Origin: Chryseobacterium oleae
GTDB lineage: Bacteria; Bacteroidota; Bacteroidia; Flavobacteriales; Weeksellaceae
Direction of reading: 5' to 3'
Assembly (NCBI RefSeq): GCF_900115055.1
Contig: NZ_FOVD01000007.1
Location: forward strand, 1-64,000
Length of the DNA: 64,000 bases
Below, in pieces: positions 8,072 to 15,707 of this stretch; the first letter of the stretch is position 1, and every line of letters begins with the position of its first letter. Position numbers and translations under genes: made by a program. Under the pieces are notes generated by a model. It searched no databases and was not told the DNA's origin. It worked only from the letters and a program-made list of their open reading frames with translations.

Positions 8072-10576
8072 CTATTTTTTATTAAATATTGTCTGTACCT
8101 TATTTCGTATTTTTATCAGTAGCGGTTCTTTATAATTTTTGTCTTCATCAAAATAGCCATATCCGTAGCCGTATCCATATCCGTAACCATATCCGTAGCC
8201 ATATCCCTGCTTCGTATTGTAATCATTATATATAAGTCCGAAATGATTGATCTCACCATTGTGATACTTTTCAGTGATCATTTTCAGCATATATTTTTCT
8301 GTATATTCATGACGCACCACATAAATATTGGCATCAGAATGTTTCATCAGCTCGTAAGAGTCGGCTACCAGGCCTACCGGTGGAGAATCGATGATGATAA
8401 AATCATATTTATCTTTCAGCTCTTCAATAAATCTGATATTTCTTTCACTCATTAAGAGTTCTGAAGGATTTGGAGGAATCGGTCCTGAAGTCGCCACATC
8501 CAGATTCGGAATCTTTGTTTTATTGATAATCTGATCTATCTCCACTTCTCCCGTAAGATAATTCGAGATCCCATACTTATTATCGATCTTAAAATCTCCG
8601 AAGATCTTCGGTTTTCTAAGGTCCATCCCAAGAAGGATTGTTTTTTTATCACTCAATCCTATTACTGAAGCCAGGTTGATGGAAATATATGTTTTTCCTT
8701 CTCCCCCGATGGAAGATGTTACCAGGATCGTTTTTCCTTTTCCGTCTTCATTATTGTTCTCCATCAGGAATCTAATGCTGGCACGTATTCCTCTGAATGC
8801 TTCTGAAACTGAAGATTTAGGCTGCTCAAGAACAGTCAGCATATTCTCGTTGCTGTTGTTTCCAATCACACCCAAAAGTGGGATTTTGGTTGCGCTCAGC
8901 AATTCTTTAATATTTCTGATCTTGTTATCAAGAACTTCTCCTATCAAGATAAATAATAACGGAAGCAACAGTAATCCTGCAATAATTGCAAATTTGATTG
9001 CTTTCACGTTGGGACCTATTGCACCTTGTCCCAAATTCTTGGCAGGGTCAATTACCGTAATATCAGATTGATTGGTCGCCACTTTCATCTGAGCTTCATT
9101 CTGTCTGGATAAAAGGCTGTTGTAGGTAGCTTCTATCATATTGTACCCTCTCTCGGCATCCAGATATTTTCTTTCTTTTTCAGGATACGAGGTCAGATCG
9201 GAATTTGCCTCCGCTACCTGACGTTCGATCTTACTGATCTCATCATAATACTTCGTGTAATAATTTCTCAAAGTGCCTGATGAGCCAGACTTCGCTTCGT
9301 CAATAAGCCTGTTTATTTCTTTGATAGGCTCAGAGTTCGGCTTATAAATAGTAGCCATTTCTCTTTTCTTCGTGTACAAAGCCTTAAGTTCCGTAACGGT
9401 AGCAGAGAAGAAGCCATCTTCAAAACCAGCAGCATTGGTGCTGATCATCTTATCGAAGTCCTGTGCCTGAAGGGTAGTTCTGATATTATTCAGTGAACTG
9501 ATTTTACTTACAATATCAGCTTTCTTCGCTTCAAGATCTTTTATTTTGTCTAAAGATTTTTCATCTCTGTCCTTAATATTATAAAGCTTTTCCGAAGTTT
9601 TCAAATAATTCAGGACTGCTGCGCTTGAATCCAGCTTTTTGCGGATATTGTCTATATTGGCCTGCAGATAAACATCTGTATTTTTATTAACGATATTCTT
9701 GTCTGCCAATCTCTTTTTCTGAAGCTCAGTTACTGATTTATTCAGGAAATTAACGGTACTATTAAGATTGAATCCCTTTTTACTAATAATCATGATCGTA
9801 CCGATCTCTTTGTCAAACTCTACGCCTATCGTGGAAACAATATCATTAACACTCTGGTTTACAGAATTAAGTGTTACGATAATATTGTCAACCTTTATTT
9901 TAGGGGTTTCTGTACTTTTAAGCAGTCTGAATCTAAGGTTCGGAGAATTGTACCATTCATTGATCTTGATGATCTTGTTGGCAGGTCTGTTATAGCCATT
10001 AATCGATTGAAATCCTTCTGATTCATAGCTGTATAAATTGGTAGACTGCCCTTCTTCAGGAAGAATTACTTCATAAGAGTCATTTCCTTTTGGAATCAGA
10101 GTAACCGGATAATTGATTTGCTGAAGATGTTTTTTATCAATCTGCATAAAAACCGGCGAATCCGTTTTATCAATATAGGTGGATTTGATCATTCCTTTCG
10201 TAGAATAACTCACAAAAAGGTCCAGCTCCTTCACCAAAAACTCGTTATGAGATCTGGATAGAAGCATTTTTTTCAGATAAATCCCATCCTGATTTCCGCT
10301 TTGTCCCCAGATAAAGTTGATGGACTGGTTAGGCGTAAAATAACTGGAGGTATTATTAGATATACTTAAGGAAAGGTTTGAAGCATAAATGTTCTGAGCA
10401 TAGTATTTACTGTATACCCAGGAAACAGCATAGCCGATACACAGCATAAATACAAACCAGTACCAGTTTTTCAGTATTCTTCTCAGGAAATGTTCAATAT
10501 CAAATAACGCAAACGATCCATACTTTTCCTTCTGGGGTTCGTTTTTCCCTACTTTGGTGTCTCTTTCTGGAATCAT
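8072..10576 (-). CDS. Polysaccharide co-polymerase / BY-family tyrosine autokinase (Wzc-like)
   Basis: An 834-residue inner-membrane protein controlling capsule or exopolysaccharide chain length. An N-terminal Wzz domain has its first membrane helix at about 36-57, followed by a long periplasmic coiled coil (about 290-480) and a second helix at about 530-550. The cytoplasmic kinase follows, with Walker A SSIGGEGKT (about 625), a Walker A' LLGMDLRKPK segment and Walker B FIIIDSPPVG. Near the C-terminus a tract of nine consecutive Gly-Tyr dipeptides (bases 8153-8206) is the probable autophosphorylation cluster. It starts two bases after the Wza-like gene, as in wza-wzc pairs. Confidence 0.95.
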   Translation of the reverse strand: MIPERDTKVGKNEPQKEKYGSFALFDIEHFLRRILKNWYWFVFMLCIGYAVSWVYSKYYAQNIYASNLSLSISNNTSSYFTPNQSINFIWGQSGNQDGIYLKKMLLSRSHNEFLVKELDLFVSYSTKGMIKSTYIDKTDSPVFMQIDKKHLQQINYPVTLIPKGNDSYEVILPEEGQSTNLYSYESEGFQSINGYNRPANKIIKINEWYNSPNLRFRLLKSTETPKIKVDNIIVTLNSVNQSVNDIVSTIGVEFDKEIGTIMIISKKGFNLNSTVNFLNKSVTELQKKRLADKNIVNKNTDVYLQANIDNIRKKLDSSAAVLNYLKTSEKLYNIKDRDEKSLDKIKDLEAKKADIVSKISSLNNIRTTLQAQDFDKMISTNAAGFEDGFFSATVTELKALYTKKREMATIYKPNSEPIKEINRLIDEAKSGSSGTLRNYYTKYYDEISKIERQVAEANSDLTSYPEKERKYLDAERGYNMIEATYNSLLSRQNEAQMKVATNQSDITVIDPAKNLGQGAIGPNVKAIKFAIIAGLLLLPLLFILIGEVLDNKIRNIKELLSATKIPLLGVIGNNSNENMLTVLEQPKSSVSEAFRGIRASIRFLMENNNEDGKGKTILVTSSIGGEGKTYISINLASVIGLSDKKTILLGMDLRKPKIFGDFKIDNKYGISNYLTGEVEIDQIINKTKIPNLDVATSGPIPPNPSELLMSERNIRFIEELKDKYDFIIIDSPPVGLVADSYELMKHSDANIYVVRHEYTEKYMLKMITEKYHNGEINHFGLIYNDYNTKQGYGYGYGYGYGYGYGYGYFDEDKNYKEPLLIKIRNKVQTIFNKK
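8153..8206 (-). repeat. Nine-copy Gly-Tyr hexanucleotide tract in the kinase tail
   Basis: 54 bases encode (Gly-Tyr)x9 with mixed synonymous codons (GGA/GGC/GGT, TAT/TAC), so the unit is a degenerate hexamer. It ends 33 codons before the stop and is followed by FDED. The third-position variation argues against very recent expansion by slippage, but copy-number change would keep the frame. Confidence 0.9.
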
Positions 10577-10578
10577 AG

Positions 10579-11439
10579 TTAAAGATTTTTAAGAAGTAGG
10601 TAAATTGATAATGCTGTCGTAATCACGGATACCCCGGTAGTTAGGGTCTGAACAGGATCTTTTCCAAATCCGTTCAAGCTTTTCCCTCTGGTATTCAGAT
10701 AAATCTCGTCTCCATTCTGCACGTAGTAGAAAGGTGAATTCATGATATCTTCACGGGTAAGATCTATTCTTGCCTTCTTGATTCCTTCCGGCAGTTTTCT
10801 GTGGATAACGATATTTTTACGGTCAATGGTTCTGTTCAAACCTCCGTTAATTGCTAATGCTTCGGTAATTGTAAGCGTATTTTTATGTACTACTTTTTCA
10901 CCTGAAAGACCTGTAGTTTCAACATCTCCCAAAATATAATAGGTGATTCCGTTGGTATTCAGTCTTACTTCTGCTTTTCCTTCCTGAAAATTTTCATTTA
11001 CTTTTTCCTGAAGTTCCTGGCTGATATCTTCTACCGTTCTTCCTTCTGCTTTCACATAGCCTATCCCGAAAACATTGATATCTCCTTTGGAGTCTACCTT
11101 CAGTCCGTTAAAATAAAAGTTCATATTTCCACCCGTAGCAGAACCTCCTGTAGCCCCTCCAATTCCACTCAGAGCAGGGTTACTTGTACCATTCACTCCT
11201 CCTGAAGAATTCAGAGACGAGTAAAACTGGGCAGCATCTCCCTTAGGAGTGGTCACAATGTTGAGATTAAGAATGTCGTTTTTTGTAATTCGATAGGTGG
11301 GAATGTTGTAGGGAACCAATCCTTCTTCATTAATGACCAGGCTTTCACTTGGCTGCATATACCTTACATCTTTTTTGGTGATGCAGGAAGTAATAAACAA
11401 GGGGAAAATTAAAAATAAATACTTTAAGTTCTTCATCAT
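10579..11439 (-). CDS. Wza-like polysaccharide export lipoprotein
   Basis: A 286-residue outer-membrane auxiliary protein through which the polysaccharide leaves the cell. The signal ends in the lipobox FITSC, giving a lipidated Cys at about 19. The Poly_export domain begins with NIPTYRITKNDILNLNI, and an SLBB-like domain with YYILGDVETTGLSGEKV follows. A Gly/Ser-rich insertion sits around residues 80-110, and a C-terminal hydrophobic helix ends the protein, as in Wza. Two consecutive ATGs are possible starts. A TACTTTTG -7 box at 11454-11461 lies between this gene and the WecA-like gene, so it may be partly independently transcribed. Confidence 0.93.
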   Translation of the reverse strand: MMKNLKYLFLIFPLFITSCITKKDVRYMQPSESLVINEEGLVPYNIPTYRITKNDILNLNIVTTPKGDAAQFYSSLNSSGGVNGTSNPALSGIGGATGGSATGGNMNFYFNGLKVDSKGDINVFGIGYVKAEGRTVEDISQELQEKVNENFQEGKAEVRLNTNGITYYILGDVETTGLSGEKVVHKNTLTITEALAINGGLNRTIDRKNIVIHRKLPEGIKKARIDLTREDIMNSPFYYVQNGDEIYLNTRGKSLNGFGKDPVQTLTTGVSVITTALSIYLLLKNL

Positions 11440-11465
11440 ATTTGAATGTATTGCAAAAGTAAAAA

Positions 11466-12593
11466 TTAAATTGATATTTTCTTATTATTTCGTAAACGAT
11501 AAATCAAATCCGGTAGATAAGCACCAAAAAAACCTAATAAGACAATGATCAACAGTAAAAGATTGATGTTAAGATGTCTCAGGTAGTAGGCTACCGTCAC
11601 AATCATAAGATAATATACAATGATATAAAATGTGGAACGTCTATGGGTAAGATCCAGTTTCAGGAGCTTGTGATGGATGTGGTTTTTATCTGCATCAAAC
11701 GGCGATTTCTTATTGCACAGCCTTACAATGATCACATTTAAAGTATCCACAATCGGCAGAATAAGAATAGCTACTGCTACGGCAGGTGCCGACTGAAGGT
11801 GATATCTCGGAACATTGGGAAGTTCTTTATCAATGAAAATATCAATGAAACAGATGGATGTAAAAGCCAGCAGGAAACCAAGAAGCATAGATCCCGTATC
11901 TCCCATGAATATTTTACTGGTCCTGTAATTGGATAAATTGTAATAGAGGAATGCCAATACGGTTCCTATGATAATCGCGGACAAAACAACCAGAGGATAA
12001 TTATATTCACCCAGTCTGTAATAGCTTATCCCGAACAGCGCGCTGCAGATCACAGAATAGCCCCCGGCCAACCCGTCGATCCCGTCGATCAAATTGAATG
12101 CATTGATTAAAATAATAAAAGTAATGATGCTGAACAGCACACTTACAATATAGCTCATCTCATATATTCCGAAAATCCCGAATAAACTCCGGATTCTGAT
12201 GTCTGATCCTATCACCACAAGTGAAGATACAATGATCTGTGCCACCAGCTTCTTATACGCCCGCATCACCACAATATCGTCCATAACTCCGATGTAGAGA
12301 AGAATAATTAATGAGGCGAATAAAAATTTGTAGAGATCAAAAAGCTCATACGCAAAGATCGATGCGCTGATCCCGATGGAATAAAAGATGGCAATCCCGC
12401 CAAGATTGGGGATTTTTCTGAGATGGGAACTCCTTACTCCGGGTTCATCCATAAGATTCTTTCTTCTGGATATTTTAATGATGGTGGGTATGGAGAAAAA
12501 GGTAATTAAAAAAGCGAACAGAAAACCGAATCCTATTTTCACGTAAAAAATAGAAATTCCTGATTCGCTTAAGAACAATTCAAAATTCTTCAT
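11466..12593 (-). CDS. WecA/TagO-family undecaprenyl-phosphate sugar-1-phosphate transferase
   Basis: A 375-residue polytopic membrane protein (about ten helices) of the MraY/WecA superfamily. It starts glycan synthesis by moving a HexNAc-1-phosphate from UDP-sugar to undecaprenyl phosphate. Conserved motifs occur in order: GVMDDI with the Asp pair, the NAFNLIDGIDGLAGG loop, FMGDTGSMLLGF, and a DKNHIHHKLL segment (the His-rich loop of WecA, not MraY). The last point favours a surface-polysaccharide role over peptidoglycan. The gene stands between the Wza-like gene and a GT2 gene on the same strand. Confidence 0.93.
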   Translation of the reverse strand: MKNFELFLSESGISIFYVKIGFGFLFAFLITFFSIPTIIKISRRKNLMDEPGVRSSHLRKIPNLGGIAIFYSIGISASIFAYELFDLYKFLFASLIILLYIGVMDDIVVMRAYKKLVAQIIVSSLVVIGSDIRIRSLFGIFGIYEMSYIVSVLFSIITFIILINAFNLIDGIDGLAGGYSVICSALFGISYYRLGEYNYPLVVLSAIIIGTVLAFLYYNLSNYRTSKIFMGDTGSMLLGFLLAFTSICFIDIFIDKELPNVPRYHLQSAPAVAVAILILPIVDTLNVIIVRLCNKKSPFDADKNHIHHKLLKLDLTHRRSTFYIIVYYLMIVTVAYYLRHLNINLLLLIIVLLGFFGAYLPDLIYRLRNNKKISI

Positions 12594-12709
12594 TTTTTTT
12601 TATCAAGCACATCATCCATGCCTCCAATAAAACTCATTAAAATCTTTTTTTAAAAGACTCTCTGTCAAAGTTTTAGTAATGACCGAAATAATTGCACTTA
12701 TCATTTGTG

Positions 12710-13696
12710 TTATAACATTTTTCTTATCAGTTTCTTTTGTCCGGCAAAAAATAACAGATAAAAAATCTTTTTTTTCACCGGCAAAGATAAAAGATAATTC
12801 TTACCAAAACGACTATAGCTCAATATATCTTGAATATTTATTTTCCTTTCCTGCCTAAAAACAGCCAGTTCATCAGCCATTGTATTGAAAGTTTCTTCGC
12901 TCTTCACAAATGCCACATAAGCCAGAAAAGAATATACCCCTTCAAAGATCTGAAAATTTTTCAATTCTTTTCTTTTGTGGGAATATCCGGATTTTTCAAA
13001 GGCCACTTCCACATCTTTCACTGCTTTCAGGATATCCAACCCTTTTTCGGTGTGGGTTTTTGTGATAGAATCTGTACGTTCCAGATACTGATAATGAAAA
13101 TTCTGCGTCTGGGCCACCACTTCACACTCGAGAAGCAACTGCGGGATCAGCTGGATATCTTCAAAATGAACTCCCTTCTTAAATCTTTTATGGTCAAAAA
13201 GCTCTTTTTTAAACAGCTTATTGCAGGCAAAATAACTCAAATCTGAAAATACAGAGAAATGATCTTCCAACACTATCTTTTCAGATAAATGAGGAATCTG
13301 AGTCAGTTTCTGGATAATTTTCCCGTTCTGGTCCACTTTCTGGATATTACAGATCACCATTTTGGCATTATGTTTTTCTGCCAGCTGCATCATTTCTTCA
13401 AACATCGTCTCCGTCACGTAATCGTCACTATCCACAAAACCGATATATTTTCCTGATGCTTTTTCCAGCCCAAAATTCCGGGCATCGCTTAAACCTCCGT
13501 TTTCTTTGGTAAAAGCTTTTATTTTAGCCGGAAATTTCCGGGCATATTCTTCAATGATCAATCCGGAACCGTCTTTACTTCCATCATCCACCACAATAAT
13601 CTCAATTTCCTGAAGACTTTGGTTAATAAGAGAATCCAGACATTTGGCCAGATAATTTTCAACATTATAAACGGGAACTATAATTGAAACCATCAT
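12710..13696 (-). CDS. Family 2 glycosyltransferase
   Basis: A 328-residue cytoplasmic GT-A enzyme. The N-terminus has VSIIVPVYNVENYLAKCLDS, the nucleotide-binding VVDDGSKDGS, and the metal-binding GFVDSDDYV at about 90-98. The C-terminal half has helix-rich sequence typical of EpsH/EpsJ-like transferases. Sugar donor and acceptor cannot be told. Its start overlaps the stop of the SGNH hydrolase gene by four bases, so the two are translationally coupled. The protein presumably extends the lipid-linked unit begun by the WecA-like enzyme. Two adjacent ATGs are possible starts. Confidence 0.93.
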   Translation of the reverse strand: MMVSIIVPVYNVENYLAKCLDSLINQSLQEIEIIVVDDGSKDGSGLIIEEYARKFPAKIKAFTKENGGLSDARNFGLEKASGKYIGFVDSDDYVTETMFEEMMQLAEKHNAKMVICNIQKVDQNGKIIQKLTQIPHLSEKIVLEDHFSVFSDLSYFACNKLFKKELFDHKRFKKGVHFEDIQLIPQLLLECEVVAQTQNFHYQYLERTDSITKTHTEKGLDILKAVKDVEVAFEKSGYSHKRKELKNFQIFEGVYSFLAYVAFVKSEETFNTMADELAVFRQERKINIQDILSYSRFGKNYLLSLPVKKKIFYLLFFAGQKKLIRKML

Positions 13697-14469
13697 TTTG
13701 TTCTTGTTAAATTAATAATCCCTTTTGCTAAAAACTCACTGAACTTCTGGTATCCAAGCTTATTCAGATGCAAAGGATCTCCAAACAGACTCCTGTCTTT
13801 TTCATAATCTCTGGTCACTTCATCGAAATTTAAAACGACTACTTTCTGATCCAGCCCATTACGTTTTAAATCTTTCAGGAGTGCATTTCTGTAATCCTGT
13901 ATTTTAAATGCTGTACCGCCGTTTAAAACCAGTTCAGCACCTTTGTTGCTGAGTCCGCTTATGATATTCTTATTTTTAAAATCTTCTTCCACTCCAAATT
14001 CGGGAAGAGAAACTACCACCGGTTTAATGTTGTAATGAAGCAATGTTTTAATGATCATCATCATGTGATGGGTATAAAAATCCGGTCCCACATGGGTGGC
14101 TGCATCATTTACGCCTGCGATTACGATACAATAGTCCGGTTTTTTCTCAATCACTTTTTTGGAAGAAAATTCTTCACCATCTTCTTTAAAAAGGTTTTCA
14201 TAGATCCTTTTGGTCTTCGCACCCGGATTTCCGGACGAATAGATCTCTGCATGAATGCCTTGGTCTGATAGTTTTCTGTTTAAAAGGGAATCCAGATTCT
14301 GCCTTACGACCCAGCTGTCACCAATAATACCTATTTGTAAACCTTCTTCGGGTTTTGTACCGGATGAAAAATAATTTTCTTCCCCGGCATAAGCGTATTT
14401 ATTCCAGAAATAAACGAAGCAGAAGGCTCCGGCTAACAGAACAATACTTAAAACAATCTTTTTTTTCAT
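13693..14469 (-). CDS. SGNH/GDSL-family hydrolase, membrane-anchored
   Basis: A 258-residue protein with one N-terminal hydrophobic segment (about 5-22; no clear cleavage site) and an SGNH hydrolase domain. Block I is GIIGDSWVV with the nucleophile Ser, an AGVNDAATH segment supplies block III Asn, and the C-terminal DPLHLNKLGY supplies the Asp-His pair. Such enzymes remove or transfer acyl groups on glycans or lipids. The catalytic domain is probably periplasmic. Its setting between a GT2 gene and an arginase-fold gene suggests acyl editing of the surface polysaccharide, which is inference. Confidence 0.85.
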   Translation of the reverse strand: MKKKIVLSIVLLAGAFCFVYFWNKYAYAGEENYFSSGTKPEEGLQIGIIGDSWVVRQNLDSLLNRKLSDQGIHAEIYSSGNPGAKTKRIYENLFKEDGEEFSSKKVIEKKPDYCIVIAGVNDAATHVGPDFYTHHMMMIIKTLLHYNIKPVVVSLPEFGVEEDFKNKNIISGLSNKGAELVLNGGTAFKIQDYRNALLKDLKRNGLDQKVVVLNFDEVTRDYEKDRSLFGDPLHLNKLGYQKFSEFLAKGIINLTRTK

Positions 14470-14480
14470 CTTGTGTATCC

Positions 14481-15548
14481 TTAAAAGGTCAACCTGGGAT
14501 TAAGCGTTCCTCTTTTTGCTTCTTCAAAATCTTTTTTGGAACATGGAATGCAGTTTTCAATATTCTCATCGTCTCCAAAATACCACAAATTACTGAATGT
14601 ATCCCGTTTGAAAGCATACTGATCATCATCTATCAAAACATAGAACAGTTCATAATGTCTTTCCCTTGGATGAGACCTCTGGATATTGATTCCTTCGATC
14701 AGATACCAGATCATCTGGGCCAGCAACTGGTGATTCAGCTGGTTTTCCGAATAAATATTATAATTAAAAATCCCGACAGATTTTAAATTTTCACTCAGTC
14801 CTATTTCTTTCATGTAGGCACAGATTTCTCTTCTGTTCAATCCGTTGACCTGAGGATTCATAGAAAACGGCTCGCTGAAACTTTCAACCGCATCACAATT
14901 CAACGTTACCAGATCGGTTTTTCTGAAGAAAGGCTCTGTTTTTTCTGTGGAATTCATCATTTCGGCAAGACGGATGATGTCAAACTCCACTTCTTTAATC
15001 AGTCTGATGGAATCTGCTTCATTCAAATGCTTCTGATAGCCTAAATGATGGTAATTTTTAATCGAGAAATTTTTAGAACCTAATATTTTTCCTAAAAAAG
15101 TATGCTCATTGATCTGCTCACCCTGCTTCAGGGAAATAATATTGCTGATCTGGGTATAATTAATATTTTTCTTATGAAAATTCAATGTGGAAAATAATGA
15201 AAAAGCAAAATCATTAGATCCCCCGATAATGACCGGAAGAGCTCTTTTGTAATGACATGCCGATAAAACCTCCTGCAGAATATAATGGGAATCCTGAACA
15301 GATTTTCCGGAAACCAGATCGCCAAGGTCTACGACAGGAATTTCAAAATCCAGCTGTGAAAGTTTATAAAATTCTTTTCTTACCGCTGTAAAATCCTGTA
15401 CTTCCGCATCGCCGCCCGCGCCTCTGTAATCCGAAACAAAGAGAAGGACAATGCTGTCTTCTTTGATATCTTTCGTGATTCTGCTGCCTATCTGCCAGCT
15501 TTCTGTTTTGAAATTTCTTGGTGAAATGATAAAATCTTCAAAATCCAT
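14481..15548 (-). CDS. Arginase/agmatinase-fold protein with degraded metal site
   Basis: A 355-residue member of the ureohydrolase (arginase/formimidoylglutamase) fold, recognised from its overall order: LLFVSDYRGAGGDAE, then LPVIIGGSNDFAFSLFSTL, then DLVTLNCDAVESFSEP. Active enzymes have GGGHD, DAHxD and SxDxDxxDP here. In this protein the first His is Asn (GGSND), no DAHxD is present, and the third motif keeps only one Asp. The two-manganese centre therefore looks largely lost. Flavobacterial genomes often carry such a gene next to topA under the name formimidoylglutamase. It heads the transcript that continues into the SGNH and GT2 genes (11-base gap). Confidence 0.75.
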   Translation of the reverse strand: MDFEDFIISPRNFKTESWQIGSRITKDIKEDSIVLLFVSDYRGAGGDAEVQDFTAVRKEFYKLSQLDFEIPVVDLGDLVSGKSVQDSHYILQEVLSACHYKRALPVIIGGSNDFAFSLFSTLNFHKKNINYTQISNIISLKQGEQINEHTFLGKILGSKNFSIKNYHHLGYQKHLNEADSIRLIKEVEFDIIRLAEMMNSTEKTEPFFRKTDLVTLNCDAVESFSEPFSMNPQVNGLNRREICAYMKEIGLSENLKSVGIFNYNIYSENQLNHQLLAQMIWYLIEGINIQRSHPRERHYELFYVLIDDDQYAFKRDTFSNLWYFGDDENIENCIPCSKKDFEEAKRGTLNPRLTF

Positions 15549-15601
15549 ATTTTTAATCTGAAAACTTGAGAAAATGTTAGTTTATTAATTCCTTTACCGA
15601 A

Positions 15602-15609
15602 CAAACATA
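15602..15609 (-). promoter_or_regulatory. Possible -7 box for the arginase-like/SGNH/GT2 transcript
   Basis: TATGTTTG on the minus strand, just after the second topA terminator and about 54 bases before the next start codon. A TTG lies only about 14 bases upstream, closer than the usual 17-23, so support is moderate. Confidence 0.4.
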
Positions 15610-15690
15610 CAAAAAAACCACAGCAAGTACATATGCTGTGGCGTTTTTTGTTGATAAAAAAAGCCGTCAACATATATTGTTAACGGCTTT
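15610..15690 (-). terminator. Two tandem terminators after topA
   Basis: On the minus strand two independent hairpins each end in a T run. The first has arms at 15660-15672 and 15678-15690 (one mismatch). The second has arms at 15618-15625 and 15634-15641. The pair insulates the following genes from topA read-through. Confidence 0.8.
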
Positions 15691-15707
15691 GTATATTTAT
15701 TTTACTA

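Noticed and set aside
14481..15548. Active formimidoylglutamase
   Set aside because: Key metal ligands are absent and no hut genes adjoin it; only the fold can be supported.
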